Below, in pieces: positions 34,230 to 46,201 of a DNA stretch of 64,000 nucleotides. The translations under genes were made by a program, and so were the position numbers. Positions within the stretch are counted from its first letter, which is position 1. The number at the start of each line of letters is the position of its first letter. The notes beneath the pieces are model-generated. The model saw nothing but the letters and a program-made list of their open reading frames with translations, was not told the DNA's origin and ran no database searches. This stretch comes from Wolfiporia cocos (Eukaryota > Basidiomycota > Agaricomycetes > Polyporales > Phaeolaceae). The DNA lies in NCBI GenBank assembly GCA_029448655.1, contig JACCLO010000008.1, forward strand, positions 1,178,001 to 1,242,000, written 5' to 3'.

Positions 34230-37200
34230 ATGATACTTCTATGCAGAGCTGAGGATGGACAGGCTATCGAGGTGCGCGATACCCACATGCTGGGCCTGAC
34301 CAGCGGGAATGGCACGCTGACCGAGGGGGGCGGCATTGCAGCTCAATGTTTCGTTATGGGACTTAGAGAGGTTTGTGGCGCGATCGGCCGTCTTTTAGTG
34401 CTGATGCTGAGGCGGTTGATTCAGAACCGATAACCTGGAGCACTATCTGGGCGAGCAGATCGGCGTGCCACATGAGAACATCCTTGCATACCTCTCAGAT
34501 GGCCGGCGGTTGAGGACTGACAACGTCCGCGACCTCGCGGGGGTGGAAGACGAGGTGTGTCCGCTTAGTCCTCATTATGGGTCGACTTGCGAGCTCTGTA
34601 GACAATATATGCGTTCAACAAGCGGTACCTCGACCTCGACCTCAGCCAGGTGCTGGACGAGCTACATGTCGAACTACCGCTGCAGCCTCCCGTAGAGGGT
34701 ATGTACACTTTCACACTACTCTACAACACAACAGAACATTTGCGCATAGACACAATCGCATCGACGCCGCCCTTCCGCCTCTCGCAGCTCGCCACATCCT
34801 ACCTGCACACTGCACACACGCACGACGCACACATCCAGCTCACGCTCAGCGCGCTCCATCGACAGCACGCCGCGCTGCGCATCGCATCTGGCGCGCTCGA
34901 CCTGCACGTGCTCGCGATCTCGGACGTGTTCGAGGGCGTCGCGGGCGGCGCGGAGCGCGAGCTCGCGCGGCAGGCGGCGCTGCTCGCGGGGCTCGACGCG
35001 GACCTCGAGCTCGCGGGGCGCGTCACGGTGCACCGCGACTTCCTGAGCGACAAGGTGCGCCGCGCGTTGGACGCGGGCGACCGCCGGCGCACGCTCGGCG
35101 ACTACGTGAGCCGCGAGCGATTCCAGCAGGTCGCGGAGAGCTGCACGAAGACGCACGGTGCGTGCCGAGTGCTCCCGTGCAGGCGACCGCATATGTGCTG
35201 ACGATGTGGAAGAGGACCTGCAGGCGCGCTTCGAACAGGTGCGGGACGCAATGGCGAGGCTGAACGCGGGCGCGGACGAGGTGCGTGCGGCTGTGACGAA
35301 TCAGAGGTGAGCTGGGCGCGGCCATGTAGGACTCGCTCTAAGTGAGCTGCGCCGACAGCCTGCTTGAGGATGCCGAGGCTTGTGTGAGACGCTCGCAGGA
35401 GGTGCTGAACAAGGTGGAGGATATCAATGCCGTTGCCGAGAGTGAGTAATCTCCTGGCGTGCTTCCGAATTCACTAAACCCGCCGTAGAGCCCGCCTCGG
35501 GTTCCGAGAGGTTCCTGCAGGGTACGTCTACAGTGCGGCTGATACCAGCGTCCGTGACCACTCAAAAATCAATCTAGAACTACGTCAGCTGGACGGCACC
35601 CTCAGAAGTGAATTGCAGTTTATCGTTCAGATCAGAGTATGTATGGGTTCTTTGCGCGAATTGAAACCACCGCTAATGGCGCCAATCCGGATTAGAACTC
35701 GCACACTGAACACTGCATCACCACTCTACGACTTATCAGCACCCTTAATGATGACTTGGTTGAGTTGTCCCCAGCTCTCAATGCGCTACAAGCAAGCTTC
35801 AAGGCCAAGACCAGCTTTTCGCATATTCAGCGGCTCCATAACATGCTGTATGCGTACGGTGCGACGGTCGTGGAGATTGTCAGGCGGAAGGAATTCGGTG
35901 AGCCTCCGCACTGTCACAAGACGGTTCTTCGGCGTTCTGACCATTGCAATTACCAGCGCGGTTTTTCTATCAGCGGGCGCAGAGCATCTTGGAAATGATG
36001 GCCAAGCTCTCGTGAGTCGACGGACGTTTTACCCAGCTCTTTTGTGGAGCCATGAGGCCTGACTCTGGAGTAGCGCGAACGAACGGAAGCGGCGGCAGGT
36101 CTACCGTGGCGAGGTGGCAGGACAGCTCCCGTTTGACATCAAGGGGACAGACGATCCCGTGCCCAGCATCGATTTCTCGCCCACCGGATCCCTTGACTCC
36201 CCGTACTCACTCGAGCGCCCCGACGTGGACGGTGAGTGTCTTCAATCCGCGCTAGACCGCCCCTTCACGTTACCTAAATTGACGGTTACTCCGTTATCAG
36301 CGCTATTGCGGGTCTTGGACGAGCTGGAACAATTTGCGGAGACGTGCGAGGACCCTGCAGCGCTTGCTTCCGTCAGGGAGGCCCGTGCTGGCTTGGAGAG
36401 GTTGATCGTGAAGATGGACGGTCTGGAATCAGGTTTCGACCGGATCGCGGAACGATCATGTAAGCATGTGTCGTTACCATTTGATTAGTGCGCTCACTAT
36501 TCGGACCTAGTACTGTCAGCGTCTCGGTTAACGAATCATCGGCGACGATGTGAGTTTGTGCAGTAGCGCAAGGGCCGCTAATTTATAAGCTAACATGTTG
36601 TCGCCGTCGTCCAGCGACAGAGGATGAGATTGAATTGGAGATGCAAGTGCGACAGCTTCACGAGGCGCAAGACGAGAGGGAATTAGCGTTTCAGCACGAG
36701 CGCAGCGTCATGGAGGCCGAGATGGCTCAGCTGAGGGCCTCGCTTCAAGCCGAGGAGTCAGCGCGCGATCAGCTGGAGCGCGACTTACGTGCGGCCCGGG
36801 CACAGCTGGAGAGTGAGTCCACATCAAGGCGGATATTAGAAGAACGGAATGCGGAGCTGTCGTCTGACGCCGATGGGCACCAAGAATCCTTGGCTCGTGC
36901 ACTCGCAGAGGCGACGGAGCAGACCAAGGCAGTGGAAGTCCTTCGGCAGGAGCTTGCACAGGTTCGTGCTGAGTTCAAACACGTTAAGGCGATCGAGAAG
37001 CGCAATACGGACAAGGTCGCCACGTTGCTGGAGGAGCAGGCGCTGACCTTGGCGAAACTCGAGGAGGCACGCGTACGCGGGGAAGACCTCGAGTCGCAGA
37101 TCAAGGAGGCCCGGACGGAGGGCGATCGAGTCAAGCGTGCCCTCATCGAAGCGGGCAGGGAGAAGGACCGGCTTCTTCGAGCGCAGGCCTCGGAGCATGA

Positions 37201-39207
37201 CCGCGTCATGCGTGACCACATAGCCGAGGCCGACGGCGACCGCGCGGTCCTCGAGCACCAGTTCTCGGAACTTAGGGCTGCGCTGGAGGATACAGAACGG
37301 CAGCTCAAGGATGCGCGTGTGCAGACTGACATGGCGCTTGCAGATACGGTCGGCCTGAGAGAAGAACTACAGCGCGTCGAGCATGAGCTTCGGGAGGCAC
37401 AGCATGCTGAGCGAGTCCTGAGAGAAGACCTGCGCGCCGGACGGGCGTCACAGTCTGACTACGAGCTGCAGTTGGAGAACCAGAATCGCCTCGTCGCCCA
37501 GATCCTGGATGCCGCGCTTGCTTTCCGGGACTCACATGTCAAGGCTTTGGCGGCTGCTCAGACCATGGCTACCCATCCCGGTGCTAAGGCTTCGCACCAG
37601 TCTAACCTAGCCGAATCCGTCATGAGTCATGGTCGACATAGCATGCTCCACCAACTCGACGAGCCGCCTCCCGTCGACCCTTCCGATCCTGCAGCAGCAC
37701 TCGAAGTGTTGCGGTCATTTGACCACGATCATTTCCTGGAAGCGATCAACAAAGTCGCCTCCACAATTCGAAAGTGGCAGAGGCAATGTAAGGAATATCG
37801 TGAGCGGGCCAAAGGGAAGATCTCCTTCAGGAACTTCGCCAAGGGTGACCTTGCACTATTCTTACCGACCAGGAATTCAGTGTCAAAACCTTGGGCTGCA
37901 TTCAACGGTTTGTGCTGTCGCCTTCTCGTGTGGGGCTGCTCAGGCACTGATATCCGAGGTTTCTCCTTCTCCTCCGGGTGATTACTGTAGTGTCATTCCC
38001 ACATTACTTTTTGCAAGCCACAGGACATCTTGCTGAGCAGCTGAAAACGCGCGAATGGATCGTAGCCAGGATCACGTCGATCACAGAGCGTGTGGTTGAT
38101 CACAACGTACGTACATGCCATTCTGGATTCATCCTTCAGCAGATCGTCGTCAACAATTTCATTTCGGTGTTCTAGGATCCAAGCACGAATCCGTACGGCC
38201 TTGGCGATGGCGTGAAATACTATATGTTGGAGGTCGAGGACTGGACGCAACCAGCTTATACATCAAAGCGTCGAGAATTGGCCCGGAAGATTCCCTCGGA
38301 GATCAAGGAGTTGACCAACTCGCCGACGCCTAGTCCGCCAATACAGGAAGTCAGTCCCTTACCTCCAGGGGTTCCAGATACAGAGGTGGAGGATTTCAGC
38401 GCCACTCGGCCACCGACGTCGCGACTGTTCCCAGCACGTAGTCGGGCTAACTCTTCGCCCACAGCGGGTCCATCATCCCTTTCTCGTCTATTGGCACAAG
38501 CGTCTCCTCCTGAGATGTCGCTGGAGCAGAACGCGACCGTCCAGCCTCAGACGCCTACCTCAGTCGCGTCTCCACGTTCTCCATCGTCTCCGTTGCAAGG
38601 CGTATCTACTCAACAATCGCCTAGCGCGCCTGGCCCTTCCTCTCGCCGCCCGGGCTCGAGGGCATCACGGGTCTCTACCTCGTCCCGGTTTTCCGGTGGT
38701 CTCATCCCCTTTGGGAATACATCCGCCGCTTCCAAAGCAGTTGCTACAACTGCTATATCTGAGCAGGCGATCGTACCTGCACCATCTTCTTCAGACTTGG
38801 CGGGTATGTGGAGTGGCACACCGCAGGGTTCAGTAGTCCCATCGCCAGAAGGTTCACCAACCGAGGGGCTGTCTAGTCTGATGACACATCGGCGGGCAAC
38901 TTCCTATCGTGTGTCACCCCGAAATCCTGCGACCGCATTACCCACTACCACGAACGTGTCCAGCGCCTTGTTCGGCGCTACGACAGGTTCATCGGCGGGT
39001 ACTGGCACGAGCGCGAGTAGTCGCCTCGCCTACCTTGCGAGTAGTTGGGGTGTCGCGTTTGGTCGCCGAAAGCGACCGGATTCGGCCCAAACTAGTATCG
39101 CTAGCCATGCCGACGTTGTCGACGGCCAGACCTCTCCCAGTTCCAGCCCGCTCCTGACTCATAATGTTGATATTACACATTCGCCTCCAAATCCTGAGAC
39201 GCAATGA
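34230..39207 (+). CDS. ATG11: Autophagy scaffold Atg11
   Basis: Seventeen exons, all in phase: 34230-34271, 34342-34370, 34425-34554, 34602-34698, 34750-35157, 35213-35306, 35347-35441, 35489-35521, 35578-35636, 35696-35897, 35957-36011, 36071-36231, 36301-36459, 36510-36548, 36615-37907, 37991-38106 and 38176-39207, giving 1347 residues. Atg11 links cargo receptors to the Atg1 kinase in pexophagy, mitophagy and related pathways. The ubiquitin-like N-terminus reads MILLCRAEDGQAIELNVSLW and ENILAYLSDGRRLRTDN. A middle region has KRRQVYRGEVAGQLPFDIKG. A long coiled coil spans about residues 535-910. The C-terminal domain has ISFRNFAKGDLALFLPTRN, then VSFPHYFL and REWIVARIT. A Ser/Pro-rich tail of about 330 residues ends the protein. 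The sixth intron would be only 40 nt. Confidence 0.92.
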
Positions 39208-40420
39208 TCCATGCTCTCATGTACCTGAAGACGATTGTCCCAAACTAGGTATGATTTTGGGTAGCTATATGTGCTCTGCTGGGTTGCTATACTTACATGA
39301 GAGAGCGCTATCTATAGAGAATTGATGTCCGACATGTAGATCAGATTCTCAAGATGGATCGCCTCCAATGTATTATTCTACACTTACACGAGAGCTGCTG
39401 AGGGTGGCGCTGTTCATTTCCTGGTAGGATCGTGGGTGCATTGTGTCGCTCAACAACCAAGCGCTCTGTGTCGTAACTTAACTATGGCGATTGGCTGACG
39501 ATATTCCAATTAGACCCGATTCGGCCATATCAAGCTCACCAAGCAAAAGAAAGCGCGTACGTTCCTCCGACAAAACTGGACCAATGCTTCGTCCGTCTGC
39601 ACTGTCTTACAGCTTCATCGCCTTCCGAGAGAGATGCAACGGCTCGATTTTCTCAGGAAGTGTTTGAAATAATACTTTATCTGGTACCAGGCAAGTCCAC
39701 CCTGCGGATACACGAGCATGTTTGTAGTCTGTTGAGCCGGCGGTGTTTGGTCAAGGACTTTCTAGCTGCTGGGCGCACATGGATATCGATTGCCGGACTA
39801 ATTGTTCGAACATCCTCTCACCTCTTCTACCCTCTAGGCGCCACGCATACAGGTTCTCGGACGATATGGAGTTGAAACATGTCGTGACTTTGTACTATGC
39901 TCAGGTAACTTCCAGACGCTAGCAATGAACATAGAAGCCCTGCGTAAAACATTTTCCACGGAAGCATCAGCATGCCCCAGAACATCTCGCGGCTAATGAT
40001 GCATCCAGAGGGCTCGCGGCGGCCTGGAAGACATGCATTGCTTGTTGCTTGAAGTCATAGCGTACCTCTAGACTTAGACCCAGAAGTTATTATTGCCTAC
40101 GAATGTAAATCGGACCATCGACATGGTATTGCAAGACGAGGTGCGACGACTGTTACATCAGGAACTTCATGTGGACTGAATGATGATAGCGAACACCTCC
40201 GCGGTGCCTGACTTTCATTGCAGAGTAGGAAGACATCGGGCATTCACATGCGTGCGAAGCCAATGGGGAAACAAGGCGGAGTAGAGGCTCGGAATCTATG
40301 CGGGGAAATTACGCGAGAGTAGCACTCCGGCCACGAGCAATCGGGCGCTAAGTGTGCAGTGTGACCCCAACTTCCGCCGGTACACACGCCGGACACATAT
40401 TCTGACAGAATTTCGTGGCT
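39208..40420. other. Intergenic between ATG11 and transporter
   Basis: No firm gene. A plus-strand stretch at about 39640-39760 (EVFEIILYLVPG...) faintly recalls an F-box N-terminus, but it is short and isolated. Confidence 0.4.
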
Positions 40421-40430
40421 CATATAAAGC
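40421..40430 (+). promoter_or_regulatory. TATA box of the sugar transporter gene
   Basis: CATATAAAGC lies 85-95 nt before the ATG, followed by a pyrimidine-rich CTCGTTTCTCCC stretch typical of fungal start-site regions. Confidence 0.55.
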
Positions 40431-40514
40431 CCACTCACGCTCGTTTCTCCCTTGACTTGAGAAGTCCTCTCATTTACCTATTGTAACGCGCTACACGATC
40501 TCTCTTTAACTACC

Positions 40515-42734
40515 ATGGCTGCCGGAGCCGTTGCTACGACAGGTGGTAATGCCAACATCGCGCATCTGCTCGACCCAAACAGGAAATGGTACAACAACCG
40601 GCGGTACGTTGCATCTCCGAATGTTCTCCGCAGACCTGCTGAAAATGGTTGATTCATCAGACTCATATACCTGCACCTCTGGATCCTGCTTTTGTGGGTG
40701 ATTTCGATCATCACAGAGGACGTCATTGACTAACGAGGGCCATCAGGTTGATAACGTCCTCCACGAATGGCTTTGATAACAGTTTGATGAACAGCTTCCA
40801 GTCTCTGAGCCAATGGGAGGACTACTTTGGGTATCCGGAGGGTGGAAAGCTTGGTCTATTGAACGCCATCCAGGTAAGTGTGATCTCGTTCAAACGAATG
40901 TTCTGTCGACATAGTATATGATTGCCAGAATATCGGTTCACTGGCCGGCTACCCATTTGCACCGTACCTTTCCGATGGCATTGGCCGCCGGCCCACGATC
41001 TGGATCGGCGCCACGATAATGCTTGTTGGTGTCGCAGTCCAGACTGCCTCTCATAACCTTTCGATGTTCATCGGAGCAAGGTATGTACAGGCTAGATGAC
41101 GTCGATATATACTCTTATCGCTTTGATAGATTCTGCATCGGGTTTGGACTGACATTTGCGGGTGTGTATATTCTATCACCGTGTATCAGCTTGATCACTT
41201 ACGTAAATCATCAGCTAACTCCGCACCGATGCTGGTCACCGAAATCGCATACCCAACATACCGAGCGCCTCTAACATCCTTGTATAATTCATTATGGTAC
41301 ACTGGTAATATAATGTACGTGAAGTCGTTCGCTAAGTCAACCCATGAAATATTGACTGTGCTTGCTATGAACAGAGCATCGTGGACGACGTTCGGCACGT
41401 CCAATATTTCCAGCACATGGTCATGGCGTATTCCCTCCGTCCTCCAGGGTCTCCCGTCAGCTTTCCAGTTCTTCCTCGTGCTATTCGCTCCAGAGAGTCC
41501 GCGTTGGCTCATATATAAGGGCAAGGAAGCGCAGGGTTTGAAGACACTGGCGTACTACCATGCGGATGGAGACGAGAATGACCCCCTTGTTCTGTACGAA
41601 TTCCAGGAGATCAAGGCGGCTATTGAGTTAGATAGGCAAGGTGCGTTCCTCTCACCCACCTGTCGAGTGGTCTGTGCTGACGCAGGCGGACTGTAGGCGC
41701 CAACGACATCGGCTGGCGGTCCCTCCTCGCCACGCCTGGCAACCGAAAGCGTATGATCATCATCGTCGCCATCGCATGGTTCTCGCAATGGTCGGGCAAT
41801 GGTCTCGTCTCGTTCTACCTCAACAAGGTCTTCGACACCATCGGCATCACGGACAGCGCCACCCAGCTGCTCATCACAGGGTGCGCCCTCTGTCTTCCAT
41901 GTCTGCTCCTAGGGCTTACCCGTTTGATCTCCGCGTAGAATCCTTGCCATCTGGAACCTCTTCTGGGCCGTACTCTCGTCGTTCTTGGTCGACCGCGTCG
42001 GCCGCCGCGTCATCTTCCTCGTTTCCGCCTCGGGAAGTCTGCTCTTTTTCATCCTGCAGACGATTTGCTCGGCACAGTTTGCGCTGCATGGGAACCCGGC
42101 TGCCGCGCATGCCGTCATTGCGTTCATTTTCCTGTTCTATGCCGCTTATGAGTGCGTCCCGCTCCCGGCTTCCGTGTTCTTCCGCCGCACTGACTGCCTC
42201 CGACTACGTAACGTTTAGTCTCGCGTTCACGCCCCTCATCGTATCCTACACCGTCGAAATATTGCCGTTCTCGCTTCGCGCCAAGGGGTTCAACGTGTTC
42301 AACTTCACGATCTCGCTCGCGCTCATCTTCAATCAATACGTGAACCCCATCGCGCTGAACAAGATCGCCTGGAAGTACTACGTGCGTACTTCCCTTTCCC
42401 TCCCCATCCTCTTTCCCATCTTCCGCATCGCTCTCTGTGCCGATCGGCAGGGTCTGACACCGCATTCGCTCAGATATTCTATGACTGCTGGCTGGCCTTC
42501 CAGCTCGTCTTCCTCTACTTCATGATCGTCGAGACGAAGAACCGCACGCTCGAGGAGACCGCGGCGCTCTTCGATGGCGAGGACCTCAGCGCGCGCGTGG
42601 AGGTCGAGCCCGGCGCGGACGAGGTGCGCCACGACGACGCGCCCTCCGTCGACCGCAAGCTGTCCGAGGCGTCCGAGAGCGCCACCAGCGGCTCGGAGAA
42701 GCTCGCGCCTGTCCCGGAAAAGGCCTCAGTTTGA
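40515..42734 (+). CDS. MFS sugar transporter (Sugar_tr family, hexose/lactose-permease-like)
   Basis: Eleven exons, 40515-40603, 40661-40693, 40747-40873, 40929-41080, 41130-41161, 41215-41314, 41375-41640, 41697-41880, 41939-42151, 42219-42381 and 42474-42734, give 539 residues, the normal size. It is a twelve-span plasma-membrane sugar:H+ symporter by family. Signatures are SSTNGFDNSLMN in helix 1, YLSDGIGRRPT (loop 2-3), PESPRWLIYKGK after helix 6, DRVGRR (loop 8-9), VEILPFSLRAKG and VETKNRTLEETAALFDGED at the end. The acidic C-terminal tail is cytosolic. The substrate cannot be told from sequence alone; the closest look is to the fungal lactose permease/hexose group. Confidence 0.93.
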
Positions 42735-44797
42735 ACACTAAATAATCGCGCGCAGCCTGCGTGCTCGGACTGCTCAGGAGCATGCGGCGCGAGCGCCCTG
42801 TAGTATATACGCGCATGCACAATAGCATCTGGCCTGGCTTGGTTTGGCTGATCATGCAGGGAGGTCCGTCCGGCCGCCGTTTCGTTCGCTTATTCATACG
42901 TGTAACATCCTCGCACTTTCTATCGCTTGCATTCTGTACCATTATGCATAAATATACGGAGCGGACTTCGTACGTACCTAACAACAAATAAATCTATCTT
43001 GAGTACAAAGCAGATATCAGTGTGATCATGTAAGTGCAGAAGAATGTGTCCAATGCTCAAGTCAAGTCAATGGGCCTGCACGCTTTGCAGTTTTACTCCA
43101 TTCTTGGGCGAGATCCTTGGCTGAGCGTACAACAGTCGTTCGAGCGAGCCATATTACTGCGATCTTCGTGTGGAAATTCCGTGGCCGCAGTGGTGAATCT
43201 CCTATGTAGGATAGTCGAACGTAAGTGGGTTACAAACTGGCGACGAACCACTCTGCTCGCGCCCCGCTTATGTGCACTAACGGCGAACCTCAGATTGCAG
43301 CACTTCGATTACCGTGTCTAGACCCTGAAGGTTGTACACAAAATCGAGAACCGTCGAGATCGAGCACACAGGCGAGAACCGTCGTACCCAACAAGTCAAG
43401 TTTACTAAATTGCATGTCGGCACGTCATATACGTCCACGGACGAACCCACAAGATGTTTTCGGAGGAACGCGCGCTCCAAATCGGAGTACAGCAACTGGC
43501 CAAAGGTCGAAGCCCCCACGGCATCCTTCGTGCACATGATACACAGCTCCCCATCCCCATCCTCGTCCATTCACCGCCACCGCGCAAGAAACCCGGAAAG
43601 CACGCACCTCGCGGACATCTCGACATCACGCGACGCGTCCGCGTCGAGCGGCTCACTGGCACGATCGTGATGTGTCCACGGCCCACTGACGCCAATGCCA
43701 GTCTCGTGCCCCGTGCCGTTGACGACAGATCGCCTCCTTGCCGCTGTGGGTCCGCGCTGTGCACCGCCCCGGCGGCACGCCATCCGTGCGGTACCCGCCG
43801 CTGTGGCCTGTGGGCCCGTGTGTACGCGCCCGACGCGTGACGTCACGCGCAGCGCGCGCTAGCTAGCACGCCGCGTCTCTGCCCTCCGCGTTCCGCGCGG
43901 CGCGAGGCAGGCCCGTCGGCCCGCGAGTCGATCACAGCGATAGTGCGAATCATGGTTGGCACTTGGGCCGCGCCAGATGGAAGCCCGCACGTGGGACACG
44001 CCTTGCTGACCACCAGGGATCCCATTCCAGCGCGGTGGGTTCGCGAAACAGACGCGTACCGGTACGTACGTCAACTAGTATGTGCTAACCAGCCGTCGTA
44101 CTAGCTCAGGCTTCCAACATCGCATACCACGCGTCTGGCGCAACCAGCAGTGGGGATGACGGCCCCCGGCCTCTCTAAGGAAGGAACGACTGTCTTCCTT
44201 CCTCGAGAGGCTGATTTATGAGCCTACCCCCGGCCTACCCGCGCAGGGCTGCCGCCAGCCCGGCGAGGGTCGACGCACCCACCCTTTCTTCATCGCCGCC
44301 GGCTGCACACGCGTTTGCCCATCGCTTGCGATGTTCGATCCACCCGTGATTCGATTATAACCCTGAGTCTAAGTGCGGATCAATTGCAGAACAGACGCGG
44401 CGCACCACGCGCGCACGACGCACCGCGGGCATGCCAGTCAAATGAGCAGCTCACAAGACCCGCGCGCGCTCGTGGCAGTCAAATTCGGGTGACGTCTCCG
44501 CCGCGCGATTCGAATATGACGTCGTTAGTGCAGGGACGCACTGATGTGCGATCACCGCACAGGCACGCACGGGGCATGCCCGAACCTTCTCCGATCACAT
44601 GTTTCGCGGATGCAAATGAGACGATTATCGAGTTCATAGTATAGCGTCTATCGTACATTACACTTTTGCGCTGGTGCTACAATGCGAACAGCGGCTGTAC
44701 ATCTCATGTATGAGTGGATTGTATCGAAACACGGAAGAGAGGGGGGGTCGAAACACGGAGGAGGGGGGATCAAAAACACGGTGCGACCGCGGCGCGC
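42735..44797. other. Intergenic between transporter and ADH 3' ends
   Basis: No gene recognised. The second half is GC-rich and holds the long hairpin at 44170-44210. Confidence 0.5.
44170..44210. repeat. Long imperfect hairpin
   Basis: CCTCTC and AGGAAGGA pair with TCCTTCCT and GAGAGG around an 11-nt loop. The outside is bounded by two copies of CCCCCGGCCT (44163 and 44225 area). Purpose unknown; possible MITE end or transcript-end structure. Confidence 0.5.
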
Positions 44798-46112
44798 CTA
44801 CTCGCTCTGCATGTCGAGCACGACGCGGCCGACGATCTTCCCCTGCGCGAGGCCCTCATACGTCTCCGCGAGGGCGCTGAGCGGCTTGCGGACATAGTAG
44901 CACTTGACCTTCCCGCGCGCGGCGATCTCGAGCGCCTCGCGCGCGTCCTGGCGGTTGCCGACGTAGGACCCGAAGATGCTGATGCTCTTCGTGACGGTGA
45001 AGAAGATGTCCGCGCTGAGCGCGGCGTGCGCGGGGAGGCCGACGGCCATGAGCGCGCCGCCCGGGCGGAGGTAGTCCACCGCCTGCGCGTACGCCGCGCC
45101 CGTCGCGGCCGTCACGACCGCCGCGTGCGGGCCCTGCCCGTCCGTCGCCGCGACGATGTCCGCGACCAGGTCCTGCGACTCGCGGAAGTCCACCCACCGC
45201 TCCGCGCCGAGCTTCAGGCAGAGCTCGCGCTTCTCCGCGCCCGTGTCTAAGCGGCGTCAGGGTCAGAGTTGGGCGAAGGAAGGGGAGGGGAGGGGGACGC
45301 ACCGATGGCGACGACGCGGAGGCCCATCGCGACGGCGTACTGGATCGCGAGGTGGCCGAGGCCGCCGCCCGCGCCGGGGAGCGCGACCCAGTCGCCGATG
45401 TGCGTCTGTGAGTACTTGAGCGCGCGGTAGACGGTGATGCCCTGCGCGTGTCTCGTCAGCTCCTGCTCAACGCGCGCGCGAAGGCGGAGGGCTCACCGCG
45501 CAGAGGATGGACGCGGCCTCGAAGCTGTCGAGGCTCGCGGGGATGGGCGTCACGTGGCTGACCCACGAGACGACGTACTGCGAGAAGGTGCCGTCGGTCG
45601 TGAAGCCGCTCAGCTGCTGGTTCGGGCAGCCTGCGCGCGGGGACAGCGTCAGTGCGTGTGCGCGGATGTGGTGATGAGACGCGACGCACTCTGCTCGATG
45701 CCCTTGCGGCACTGCTCGCAGTCGAGGCACGAGTACGCGAGCCACTTGATGCCGACGCGGTCGCCGACCTTGACGGGCGAGCCCTGCGTGTGCGCGCCGA
45801 CCGCGACGACGTGGCCGACGCCCTGCGCGCGGTGGGTCAGCTCCCGCGCAGCCTGTAGTCTGAGGAAACATCGGGCGCGCGCACCTCGTGCCCGCCGATG
45901 AGGGGCAGCTTCGCGGCCTGCGGCCAGTCGCCGTTGCGCGCGTGGAGGTCGGTGTGGCAGACGCCGCTGCACTCGAGGCGGACGAGGCACTCGCCCGGCT
46001 TGAGCTCGCTAGGCTGGCGCACCGGGTGGTCGCGCACGATCTTGAGCGGCGCGTCCGTCGACTCGACGATCGCCACATGCTGCGTCTTGGGGATCTCAAA
46101 GTGCGGCGCCAT
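44798..46112 (-). CDS. Zinc-dependent alcohol dehydrogenase
   Basis: Five exons, 46112-45885, 45822-45690, 45630-45497, 45441-45303 and 45246-44798, give 360 residues, similar to the cytosolic yeast-type enzymes. It interconverts alcohols and aldehydes with NAD(H). The catalytic zinc site includes C52 in [10 protein letters not shown] and H75-E76 in GGHE, plus the family's later Cys. The structural zinc has four Cys at 108, 111, 114 and 122 in [16 protein letters not shown]. The Rossmann loop is [16 protein letters not shown], followed by [14 protein letters not shown]. The C-terminus is [11 protein letters not shown]. No targeting peptide is seen. A TATA box lies about 85 nt upstream. Confidence 0.95.
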
Positions 46113-46193
46113 GTGGAGGGGTGTGTGGTGTGGTGTGGAGTGGCTGGGATGGGAGGGGAAATGTTGGTGATGGACGAGGAGGCGTGCCCCCGT

Positions 46194-46201
46194 CTTATAT
46201 G
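46194..46201 (-). promoter_or_regulatory. TATA box of the alcohol dehydrogenase gene
   Basis: The minus strand reads CCCATATAAGACG in a GC-rich promoter, leaving a leader of roughly 50-60 nt. Confidence 0.55.

Noticed and set aside
34041..34433. Single long frame starting at 34041 as the first exon of ATG11
   Set aside because: Only the part from ATG 34230 to 34271 matches the family; using donor 34272 and the 29-nt exon 34342-34370 restores the typical N-terminus.
39640..39760. F-box-like stretch
   Set aside because: Too short, isolated and without downstream repeats; similarity to LPxE..EII could be chance.
43454..43840. 128-codon plus-strand frame
   Set aside because: Composition follows GC content and competing frames exist on the minus strand.
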